Below, piece by piece: positions 1-6,484 of a DNA stretch of 24,484 bases. The stretch's first letter is position 1; each line of letters starts with the position of its first letter. The notes under the pieces are model-generated. The model did not search any database. It had not been told where the DNA came from and was given only the letters and a program-made list of their open reading frames with translations. The DNA is from Pollutimonas bauzanensis_A. Lineage in GTDB: Bacteria > Pseudomonadota > Gammaproteobacteria > Burkholderiales > Burkholderiaceae_B. The stretch covers positions 1 through 24,484 of the forward strand of contig NZ_JBEBUX010000056.1 in the NCBI RefSeq assembly GCF_040393045.1. The letters run 5' to 3'. The position numbers and the translations under genes were made by a program.

Positions 1-147
1 CATAGCCGATTTTTGTTTTCAACAAAATTATTGATTCGTTTCGTCGCCGACGCGCGCCGAGCTTCGAACATCATTTTTGAAGCAGGGCTGACAGTGCGCG
101 AAGCCATCCGGAAAGAAGGTACGCCCTATGCCGAGCTTGCCGGATGA
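1..147 (+). pseudogene. Possible C-terminal remnant of a fumarase/aspartase-superfamily lyase
   Basis: A reading frame is open from the window edge to a TGA at 145-147. Its last ~28 residues contain ASNI, then EAGLTVREAIRKEG, then the end. This resembles the short C-terminal helical domain of class II fumarase/aspartase enzymes, which usually reads A-x-x-I-x-x-x-A-x-x-x-x-x-(T/S)-(V/L)-R-E followed by an E-x-G. The upstream part, encoded by AT-rich DNA, does not look like that family, and the protein ends sooner after the motif than usual. It may therefore be a decayed or frameshifted tail rather than an intact gene. From 148 to 294 I see no gene beyond an unsupported 25-codon ORF starting at 144. 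The assignment is a weak inference from a short motif. Confidence 0.25.
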
Positions 148-294
148 AAGCAATATTGTCCCATGTTGTACCGTTAGTGTTAGATACGCCTGATGTGAAA
201 AAGTTAGAGCCGATGCTTTAAGAATCCAATAGACTGTCTGCCGAGTAAAGTGCTGGTAACCTGCGGCACCTCTGAAACATAATTACATTTCTAT

Positions 295-723
295 ATGAAC
301 GAACCCATTTCCGACGACTTCTCGCTTTGGCACCCGAGCAGCCCCTTCATGGCCTACATGGCAGCTCTCGGTAACCTCTACCGGAACGACGCCGGCAATG
401 TACTGGCGCTACGCGTGCAAGACGCGCATACGAACATGCACAATATCGCGCACGGCGGTTTGTTGGCCACGCTGGCCGATTGTGCGCTGGGATCTTATAT
501 TGCAAAGGAAGCAGCGGCATCCGTGGTCACAGTACGGATGTCGGTTGACTACTTTAATGGGGTTAAACCCGGAGACTGGCTCGAAGCCCATGTACAGATC
601 GAAAAGAAAGGACGCAGATTAATCTACGCCTCTTGTTCACTGAAAGTCGGAGCGAAAATGATGCTCAAGGCCAGCGCTGTATTCGCGGTACGTGCCACGG
701 ATAGAGCCGTATCGGACGGCTAG
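295..723 (+). CDS. PaaI-family hotdog-fold acyl-CoA thioesterase
   Basis: This 142-residue protein has the usual length of single-domain hotdog thioesterases. The diagnostic motif is HNIAHGG around residues 49-55, followed by LLATLADCALG on the central helix, with the HGG turn and Asp62 in the expected active-site positions. Near residue 85 the pattern VRMSVDYFNGVKPGD is the typical second beta strand and loop of PaaI-type enzymes. Family knowledge: such enzymes hydrolyse acyl-CoA or aryl-CoA thioesters in the cytoplasm and often act as housekeeping enzymes that free CoA in a catabolic pathway. It converges on a CoA-transferase/hydratase operon, which fits a role in CoA-ester metabolism. The actual substrate cannot be read from the sequence. 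No convincing ribosome binding site precedes the ATG, so the start is less certain than the family. Confidence 0.85.
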   Translation: MNEPISDDFSLWHPSSPFMAYMAALGNLYRNDAGNVLALRVQDAHTNMHNIAHGGLLATLADCALGSYIAKEAAASVVTVRMSVDYFNGVKPGDWLEAHVQIEKKGRRLIYASCSLKVGAKMMLKASAVFAVRATDRAVSDG

Positions 724-800
724 ATGCATTAATTGGACAGGCACACTTTGAAACCAATCCAGATATGCGCTGGGGGCGTAGGGGGCTAGCGCTCACGTTG

Positions 801-836
801 GCGCACCCTCTGCCTGTTGCCTCGGCAAGGGTGCGC
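801..836. terminator. Hairpin between convergent genes, likely bidirectional terminator
   Basis: A perfect 9-base inverted repeat, GCGCACCCT at 801-809 and AGGGTGCGC at 828-836, is extended inward by TGCC (811-814) pairing with GGCA (824-827), with one unpaired base. It lies between the stop codons of the thioesterase (723) and the minus-strand CoA-transferase (855). The stem is strong, but the following T-run is short on both strands. Intrinsic termination is therefore likely but not certain. Confidence 0.6.
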
Positions 837-854
837 ACTTTGGAGTAAAGGATA

Positions 855-2045
855 TCAAAGCGGCCCAACAATACCCTGTTCAGCGAGCCGTAGGACTTCT
901 TCGTGGCCATATCCCATCTCTTCGAGTATCTCTTTCGTGTGTTGTCCTAAAAGCGGTGGGGGCCGTTTAACCCCCCGTTGTTCGTTATTGAACGTCACGG
1001 GATAAGCGATATGACGTAATTTTCCTAGAGTAGGGTGCGTACTTTCCACCACTATGTTGCGCGCTGCAATTTGATCGTGGGCAAGAGCTTGATCCAACGT
1101 ATGGAGCGGAGCGGCAGGCACCCCGGCACGACGCAAGCGCAATAGCCAGGATTCGGTTGTGTCGGTTTTTAGCCAATCCTGAACCAGATCGCAAGTGTTC
1201 TCAAAATTCGTGACTCTTAGGGCGTTTGTTTTAAAGGCTGGGGCGTTTGCATATTCTTCTTGACCCGCCTCTTTGCAGAAACGCTGCCACAGTCGATCGT
1301 TGCCTACACCAAGCATGAGTTCGCTATCAAGCGTCTTGAACGTTTGATACGGACAGAGTGATGGGTGGGAGGTACCAAGCCGCGAGGGCACCACACCGGA
1401 AGACCAGTAGTTATGGGCCATGTAACCCATAAAACCCATGGCTGTATCCAGCAATGACACCTCTACATACGCGCCTTCCCCGGTGTTGCTCCTGTTCATT
1501 AGCGCCGCGAGAATGCCTGAAACAGCGTGTATTCCAGTGCCCAGGTCAACGGGGGAGAAACTGACGCGTGCAGCAGGGCCATTCTTTTGACCAATGGTGC
1601 TCACCATGCCGCTGAAAGCCTGCAGCATGACATCGTACCCAGGTTCTGCCCCGAGGGGGCCGTCGCGTCCATATCCAGAAATTTCGCAGTAAATCAGACG
1701 GGGATTAACTTCTTTGAGGGTTTCGTAGTCAACACCTAGACGTTTTGCGGTTCCTGAACCAAATCCCTGGATTACGACGTCTGCCTGCTTTGCAAGCTCT
1801 CGAACGATCTGATTACCCTGTGGGGATTTTAGATCTAGCGCCATGCCCCGCTTATTGTGGTTCACAGCCATGAATGAGGCCGACTCGCCCGCTTTTTGAG
1901 GCAGCCAGCCCCGCGTCTCATCGCCTACGCCTGGCGGTTCGATTTTGATGACGTCTGCGCCCAGGTCACCTAGGTACTGCGCGCACAGGGGGCCGGCCAA
2001 AACCTTGCTGAGATCTAATATCCGTATACCTTCAAGCGGTCGCAT
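855..2045 (-). CDS. CaiB/BaiF family (type III) CoA-transferase
   Basis: A cytoplasmic family III CoA-transferase of about 396 residues, the usual size. The N-terminus carries LEGIRILDLSKVLAGPLCAQ, then DLGADVIKIEPPGVGDETRGW, and near residue 62 NHNKRGMALDLK; all are family hallmarks. The motif PGYDVMLQAFSG places the catalytic aspartate at about residue 138, which forms the acyl-anhydride intermediate in this family. Start choice: the ATG at 2045 has GGAA six bases upstream and begins the conserved domain. Upstream alternatives are an ATG at 2051 and a TTG at 2087. It is the last gene of a minus-strand operon behind the Bug binding protein and MaoC hydratase. It probably activates an imported organic acid by CoA transfer. 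Donor and acceptor are unknown; a dicarboxylate is an inference from the transporter type. Confidence 0.9.
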   Translation of the reverse strand: MRPLEGIRILDLSKVLAGPLCAQYLGDLGADVIKIEPPGVGDETRGWLPQKAGESASFMAVNHNKRGMALDLKSPQGNQIVRELAKQADVVIQGFGSGTAKRLGVDYETLKEVNPRLIYCEISGYGRDGPLGAEPGYDVMLQAFSGMVSTIGQKNGPAARVSFSPVDLGTGIHAVSGILAALMNRSNTGEGAYVEVSLLDTAMGFMGYMAHNYWSSGVVPSRLGTSHPSLCPYQTFKTLDSELMLGVGNDRLWQRFCKEAGQEEYANAPAFKTNALRVTNFENTCDLVQDWLKTDTTESWLLRLRRAGVPAAPLHTLDQALAHDQIAARNIVVESTHPTLGKLRHIAYPVTFNNEQRGVKRPPPLLGQHTKEILEEMGYGHEEVLRLAEQGIVGPL

Positions 2046-2093
2046 ACACATTTCCAAAGTTGTAGATTCTGTTCTGTTAATGGACAACAGTCT

Positions 2094-2555
2094 TCAGGTG
2101 CTTCGCTTGCGCAGCAGGTATTTTTGTGTACCTTCCATCACTAGCTCACCTCGTTGATTGAGGATTTGGGATCGCATTGCAAGCACACCAGTCGTACGGC
2201 CTGGAATGAGCTCAACCACTTCTAACGACGGGTAAAGCGTGTCGCCTGAAAATACCGGTAGTAGAAACTTGCTACTTTGCTCAATGAACGCTTTCAGTGA
2301 CTCTTCGACGCAATGTGGAAAAAGTCCGGCTCCTGCCGCCGTTTGAATGAGCACCTGGAAGCCATGTGCAAGCATGTCTGGCATACCAAGTGAGCGACAG
2401 TATTCAACGTCGTAGTGAACTGGGTGATTATCGCCGCTAGCCAATTGGAAGGCTGCAAACAATGCATCCGTCATGGTTCTGGATGGAATGTTGAATCGCT
2501 CGCCAATGGCGAAATCGTCAAAGAAACGTTGTTCACAAAGTTGATGCGAGATCAT
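2094..2555 (-). CDS. MaoC-like (R)-specific hydratase/dehydratase
   Basis: A 153-residue single hotdog-domain protein. The hydratase motif is ASGDNHPVHYD at residues 39-49. Asp42 and His47 are the expected catalytic pair of MaoC / (R)-enoyl-CoA hydratase proteins. The following stretch, GMPDMLAHGFQVLI, matches the usual substrate-tunnel segment. The family adds water to, or removes it from, 2-enoyl-CoA esters in the cytoplasm; mesaconyl-CoA hydratases are one branch. The gene lies 35 bases after the Bug gene and about 48 bases before the preferred start of the CoA-transferase gene, consistent with one operon. With the CoA-transferase it could form a two-step activation and hydration route for an unsaturated organic acid. 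That specific pathway is an inference. Confidence 0.85.
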   Translation of the reverse strand: MISHQLCEQRFFDDFAIGERFNIPSRTMTDALFAAFQLASGDNHPVHYDVEYCRSLGMPDMLAHGFQVLIQTAAGAGLFPHCVEESLKAFIEQSSKFLLPVFSGDTLYPSLEVVELIPGRTTGVLAMRSQILNQRGELVMEGTQKYLLRKRST

Positions 2556-2590
2556 TTTTTAGCTCCAATCTTAAAGTTTCGATCTGACTG

Positions 2591-3556
2591 TCAGTTGGTC
2601 GTCATGTTGGACGAGGTGACAACCGGGCGCCATTTTTCTGTTTCGGCAACAATAAACGCATCCAGCGCTGCAGGGTCGGGATGTTGTTCTAGCAACAGTC
2701 CCATTGTGTATGCCTTTTTCTGCAGCTCTGCTTCATTGAGTGCTGCTTCCAAACTTGCCCTCAGCTTCTCGATGACTTCGCCTGGAGTGCCTGCCGGTAC
2801 TAACATCGCGTTCCACGTGTAGGCCTCATAGCCGGGTAGCTGCTCGGCTATGGCTGGCACATCAGGCGTTTGTGGTAGTCGTTCGGCCATGCTGGTCGCC
2901 AGCAGGCGAACCGTGCCTGCTTGAGCTTGGGCAAGCCCGGTCGGGGCGCTGTCGACCATAAATTGGACGTGTCCGCCTATGACGTCGGCGAGTGCAGGGG
3001 CGCTACCGCGGTAAGGAATGTGCTTGATGTCGAATTTGCCGAGGTGATTCAACAGCGCACCGCCTAAATGAGGCGCACTGCCTACGCCGGCAGATCCGTA
3101 ATCTGATTTACCAGGGTTGTTGCGCAAGTAGTCAAGAAACTCGGGAAGTGTTTTGACAGGCAAGTCATTATTCACGATTAGTACTAGAGGGGCGCGCGCC
3201 GCAAGACCTACGGCGGCGAAATCTTTGACCGGGTCGTAGGAAAGTTTTTCATGCAGGCTCGGATTGACGGAGTGGGCGACAGTCGCCATTAATACGGTAT
3301 ATCCATCCTTGGGCGCCCGGGCGACGTTTTCGGTTCCGAGCATGGTTCCCGCACCTGCTTTGTTCTCCACGATCATGGTGGTTCCGAGCTTTTTACCCCA
3401 CTCATCGGACAGCGCCCTCGCGAACGCGTCAGTAGGCCCACCGGCCGCATAAGGAACAACCAGCTTTATCGGCTTATTGGGATAGCTTGCGAGTGTTGCA
3501 GTGGAAAGCATCGACAAGGTGAAAATCGATAGCATTTTATGTAAGGACATTTTCAT
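2591..3556 (-). CDS. Bug-family tripartite tricarboxylate transporter substrate-binding protein (TctC)
   Basis: A 321-residue periplasmic solute-binding protein. The N-terminus has a Lys/His-containing charged start and a hydrophobic core ending near TLASYPNKPI, a clear Sec signal peptide. The mature start, YPNKPIKLVVPYAAGGPTDAFAR, and the later block VENKAGAGTMLGTENVARAPKDGYT are Bug hallmarks. The segment SAPHLGGALL and the IPYRGSAPALADVIGGHVQFM block also match the family. Known role: captures carboxylates for a TctAB transporter or serves as a ligand-specific sensor protein. No TctA or TctB membrane subunit is in the window, as is common for the many orphan Bug genes of Bordetella-like bacteria. 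It is the first gene of the operon and is read divergently from the LysR-type regulator. The ligand cannot be predicted. Confidence 0.92.
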   Translation of the reverse strand: MKMSLHKMLSIFTLSMLSTATLASYPNKPIKLVVPYAAGGPTDAFARALSDEWGKKLGTTMIVENKAGAGTMLGTENVARAPKDGYTVLMATVAHSVNPSLHEKLSYDPVKDFAAVGLAARAPLVLIVNNDLPVKTLPEFLDYLRNNPGKSDYGSAGVGSAPHLGGALLNHLGKFDIKHIPYRGSAPALADVIGGHVQFMVDSAPTGLAQAQAGTVRLLATSMAERLPQTPDVPAIAEQLPGYEAYTWNAMLVPAGTPGEVIEKLRASLEAALNEAELQKKAYTMGLLLEQHPDPAALDAFIVAETEKWRPVVTSSNMTTN

Positions 3557-3636
3557 TCTGGGTCTCCGTTTGTTCGATAGTGAGCGAAACTATATCGAGC
3601 GGTGTGGAGATGGTCCAGTTGAAGTAAACTTTCCTG

Positions 3637-3655
3637 CGTTAGATAAAATCTAACG
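3637..3655. promoter_or_regulatory. Palindromic LysR-type operator
   Basis: CGTTAGAT (3637-3644), a three-base AAA spacer and ATCTAACG (3648-3655) form a perfect inverted repeat. Its core fits the T-N11-A box of LysR-type regulators. It lies in the divergent control region between the Bug operon and the regulator gene, where the regulator is expected to bind. It ends one base before an upstream ATG (3656), which argues that the regulator starts at 3692 instead. A second, imperfect dyad at about 3574-3598 (TCGATAGT and ACTATATCGA) could be an additional site. Confidence 0.7.
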
Positions 3656-3691
3656 ATGTGTTTTATTAAGGCAACATGGACTTTCTTAAAT

Positions 3692-4579
3692 ATGCGATAC
3701 GAACTGACAGATCTTCGTGTGTTCATGGCAATCGCTGACGCGAATAGTCTTAGTAAGGGTGCGCTCTACATGCACATGACAGCACCATCAGCAAGCTACC
3801 GATTAAAGAATATCGAAAATGCTCTGGGTGTTTCGCTCTTTGACCGCACATCGCGAGGCATGCAGCTGACTGCTGCTGGCGAAGCCGTTTATAAGTACGG
3901 AAAAACGATGTTGTCGCGTGCGGATGAGTTGCAGACGGAAATGGCTCGATATAACTCTCAGGTCACTGGTCATATAAGAGTTTTTGCCAATAGCAGCACA
4001 CTGAGCCCATTACCGATACCTCTTAGTCTATTTCTTGCTTCGCATCCGTCTATCAACATCGAGTTGGAAGAGCATTTAAGCGAAGAGAGTGTGAGGGCAG
4101 TTCATGAGGGGATTGCAGACATCGGCTTGGTCGCTGGCGCGGTGCATTTGCGGGGATTGGAGTCCATTCCTTATGGGCAAGACGAACTGGTGTTCGTTAC
4201 ACCGCTCGATCATCCGTTGACCCGACTTCAACGCGTCAAGGTTGAGGATGCGCTCGACCATGAGCTTGTTTCGGTGGGAAGAAGAAGTAGCAATTTTCTG
4301 TACTTGCAACAAATAGCCAGTACGCTCAATCGAAGAATGAACGTACGAGTTCATATGCCCGACTTTGATGCGGCGCTCCGCTGTGTTCATCAGGGCGTCG
4401 GAATATCGCTAATACCTCTTTCGATTGCAAAGAGGTCTATGGAAAGGAACTTGGTCAATATTGTCCATCTCGATGAACACTGGGCGAAACGAAATCAATT
4501 GATTGTCATCAGGTCGATGTCTGTGTTGGCGCCACATGCTCAGGCGTTCATTCGCTTCCTTGTCAAAAATTTGGGATAG
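3692..4579 (+). CDS. LysR-type transcriptional regulator
   Basis: The N-terminal winged helix-turn-helix is clear: MRYELTDLRVFMAIAD, then SLSKGALYMHMTAPSASYRLKNIE, then LGVSLFDRTSRGMQLTAAGEA. The remaining ~200 residues form the periplasmic-binding-protein-like effector domain, including IADIGLVAG and VHQGVGISLIPLS. I place the start at 3692 rather than 3656. The shorter form is 295 residues, begins at the usual distance before the helix-turn-helix, and leaves the operator palindrome outside the gene. Neither start has a good ribosome binding site. It is divergent from the Bug/MaoC/CaiB operon, the classical arrangement for an activator that responds to the pathway's substrate or intermediate. 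The effector is unknown. Calling it the operon's regulator is inference from position. Confidence 0.9.
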   Translation: MRYELTDLRVFMAIADANSLSKGALYMHMTAPSASYRLKNIENALGVSLFDRTSRGMQLTAAGEAVYKYGKTMLSRADELQTEMARYNSQVTGHIRVFANSSTLSPLPIPLSLFLASHPSINIELEEHLSEESVRAVHEGIADIGLVAGAVHLRGLESIPYGQDELVFVTPLDHPLTRLQRVKVEDALDHELVSVGRRSSNFLYLQQIASTLNRRMNVRVHMPDFDAALRCVHQGVGISLIPLSIAKRSMERNLVNIVHLDEHWAKRNQLIVIRSMSVLAPHAQAFIRFLVKNLG

Positions 4580-4622
4580 GCAACTCGCTGACACCCGCAA
4601 GATTGATGAGAAGCCGAAAAAG

Positions 4623-4742
4623 TTATTGGTCAAAAAGTTTACGCAGATCTTTTGTTGACGTTTTGCCTTCTTGAATAGCCAATACCAGCAGAACGCGCGC
4701 TTTTTGGGGGTTGCTGCCACCGGCCCATAACTGCGCCGGCAT
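4623..4742 (-). CDS. Short unassigned ORF (39 codons)
   Basis: An ATG at 4742 opens a 39-residue frame that begins MPAQLWAGGSNPQKARVLLV, continues with LAIQEGKTSTKDLRKLF and ends at a TAA at 4623-4625. The composition looks protein-like: a hydrophobic helix followed by a Lys-rich helix. The N-terminus could be the interior of a longer protein, since the window shows only this tail. I do not recognise the family, and there is no clear ribosome binding site. It may be a degraded remnant of a transferred gene, because it sits in the gap between two unrelated loci. Treat it as a candidate only. Confidence 0.25.
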   Translation of the reverse strand: MPAQLWAGGSNPQKARVLLVLAIQEGKTSTKDLRKLFDQ

Positions 4743-4839
4743 TCAAAGCCGAACTAATCCTAACTGCCTATAGGCTTTAAGACGGACTGATTCTTATACT
4801 GGTTTTTTAGCGCCAATCCACTAATAAGGGGAAGAGGGC

Positions 4840-5706
4840 ATGCTGAAAACTTCGCACTTGACGGTAGCCTGCCTTATTGCCGCCCTAAGCGGAATTGCGT
4901 TGGGACAGGGCAGCGAAGCACTCCTGGCTCGCGGCCAGTACCTGATGAATGGTCCGGTAGCTTGCGCCAATTGTCATATGCCCCGAGACAACAAAGGACT
5001 GCCTGCTTATAAAAAAGGCCTCTCGGGAGGTATGCGGTTCGATGACCCGATGTTTACCGCCTATGCTCCCAACATCACCCCCGATACCGAAACTGGCATA
5101 GGCTTATGGACCGACGCCCAACTGGCAAAAGCCATACGTGAAGGCATACGGCCAGACGGTAGCGTAATAGGCCCCCCAATGCCGATATCGTTCTACAAGC
5201 ACTTATCTGATGCTGACCTAAGCGCCATTATTGCTTATTTAAAAGCTCAGCCCGCAATCAAAAACAAGGTGGAGAAATCCAGCTACAGAATGCCGCTGCC
5301 GCCCAACTATGGGCCACCGGTGCACGACGTGGCGACACCATCATCGGCGGACACCCTTGTATACGGCCAGTATCTGGCAAATATCGCCCATTGCATGGAC
5401 TGCCATGACCCACGAAAAAGCAATGGCATGCTTGACGTAGCCCACCAGGGGGCTGGCGGGCAAGTATTCCCGGGCCCTTGGGGAAAAAGTCTTGCGCGCA
5501 ATATAACACCGGACAAAAGCGGTTTGAAAGACTGGTCCGATACGCAAATTGCTCGTGCCATTCGCAACGGCGTAGACAGAAACGGCGAGCATTACAAACC
5601 GCCGATGGCCTTTGACTGGTACAAGAACATCAACGATACAGATATGGCGGCGCTGATAGCCCACCTGCGCTCACTTCCGCCGCAACCGTTAGGAGGTAAA
5701 GAATAA
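4840..5706 (+). CDS. Secreted diheme c-type cytochrome
   Basis: A 288-residue protein with an N-terminal signal peptide that ends around ALGQGSEA. Two class I cytochrome c domains follow in tandem. The heme-binding motifs are CANCH at residues 42-46 and CMDCH at 185-189. Likely axial methionines are Met114 (GPPMPISFYK) and Met256 (KPPMAFDWYK). Repeated blocks around each heme, such as NITPDTETGIG and NITPDKSGLKDWSD, suggest internal duplication. The layout resembles the cytochrome subunits of periplasmic alcohol, aldehyde or sugar-acid dehydrogenases. No flavin or quinoprotein partner is next to it. A strong AGGGGAAGAGG site precedes the ATG, and TATACT at 4795-4800 could be a -10 box. Its electron donor is unknown. 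Confidence 0.88.
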   Translation: MLKTSHLTVACLIAALSGIALGQGSEALLARGQYLMNGPVACANCHMPRDNKGLPAYKKGLSGGMRFDDPMFTAYAPNITPDTETGIGLWTDAQLAKAIREGIRPDGSVIGPPMPISFYKHLSDADLSAIIAYLKAQPAIKNKVEKSSYRMPLPPNYGPPVHDVATPSSADTLVYGQYLANIAHCMDCHDPRKSNGMLDVAHQGAGGQVFPGPWGKSLARNITPDKSGLKDWSDTQIARAIRNGVDRNGEHYKPPMAFDWYKNINDTDMAALIAHLRSLPPQPLGGKE

Positions 5707-5797
5707 ATGAGGCCTCGAATAGCAGTGATTTTTCATTGCGTCTATTTAGGATTACTTTAATCAAGCCTGGGTTGTTCGAGTTTTATACGACTAAAGT

Positions 5798-6484
5798 TTA
5801 TTGCATAAGACGGTAGCCTACGGCGGTCTCTGTCAAGAGATGCTTGGGTTGAGCGGGGTCGTCCTCCAGCTTCTGCCGTAAGTGCCCCATGTAAATACGT
5901 AAATAATGCCCGCTTTCGCTGTGCGATGGCCCCCATACTTCGCGCAATAGCTGGGTGCTGGTCATTACGCGCCCGACATTGCTGGCTAGAACGGTCAGCA
6001 GCCGGTATTCAGTTGGCGTTAAGTGAACGATATTCCCATTTTTTCGGACTAGACGCGTCTTGACGTCCACGGTAACGTTGCCAAACTGGACAACACCGCC
6101 ACTATGGTCTTGACCTTGCCGGCGCAATGCAGCACGTACTCGCGCAAGCAACTCTCCAACCCCAAACGGCTTGGTTAAGTAGTCGTCGGCGCCAGCGTCA
6201 AGCGCTTTGATCTTGTCTTGTTCGTCCACGCGTGCGGAGAGCACAATAATAGGTACCGTCGACCATGTTCTGATATCGACAATACAATCAACGCCGTCGC
6301 CGTCGGGTAACCCTAGGTCGAGAATAATCAAGTTCGGCTTGCGGGTTCCGGCATCAATCAGGCCGCGCTGCATGGTTTCCGACTCGTGGACTTGCCACCC
6401 CTCCTGTTCGAGCGAGGTTCGTACAAAACGACGGATCTGGGGTTCATCTTCGATCAGTAGCGCAATAGGTGTTGGTTCAGTCAT
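5798..6484 (-). CDS. kdpE: KdpE response regulator
   Basis: A 228-residue OmpR/PhoB-type response regulator. The receiver has the acidic pair at residues 12-13, phosphoacceptor Asp56 in LIILDLGLPDGDG, and the conserved Lys in DDYLTKPFGVGELLARVR. The C-terminal winged helix contains HLTPTEYRLLTVLASNVGRV and ends with GYRLMQ. Its ATG overlaps the end of kdpD by eight bases, so the pair is translationally coupled. Known role: KdpE activated by KdpD binds a T-rich site upstream of kdpFABC and switches on high-affinity potassium uptake during potassium limitation or osmotic stress. A matching site is present at 13995-14018. It converges on the cytochrome gene. I saw no clear terminator in the ~90-base gap. 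Confidence 0.95.
   Translation of the reverse strand: MTEPTPIALLIEDEPQIRRFVRTSLEQEGWQVHESETMQRGLIDAGTRKPNLIILDLGLPDGDGVDCIVDIRTWSTVPIIVLSARVDEQDKIKALDAGADDYLTKPFGVGELLARVRAALRRQGQDHSGGVVQFGNVTVDVKTRLVRKNGNIVHLTPTEYRLLTVLASNVGRVMTSTQLLREVWGPSHSESGHYLRIYMGHLRQKLEDDPAQPKHLLTETAVGYRLMQ

Noticed and set aside
3656..3691. Upstream ATG for the LysR regulator
   Set aside because: It abuts the operator palindrome and adds residues not typical of the family; 3692 is preferred.
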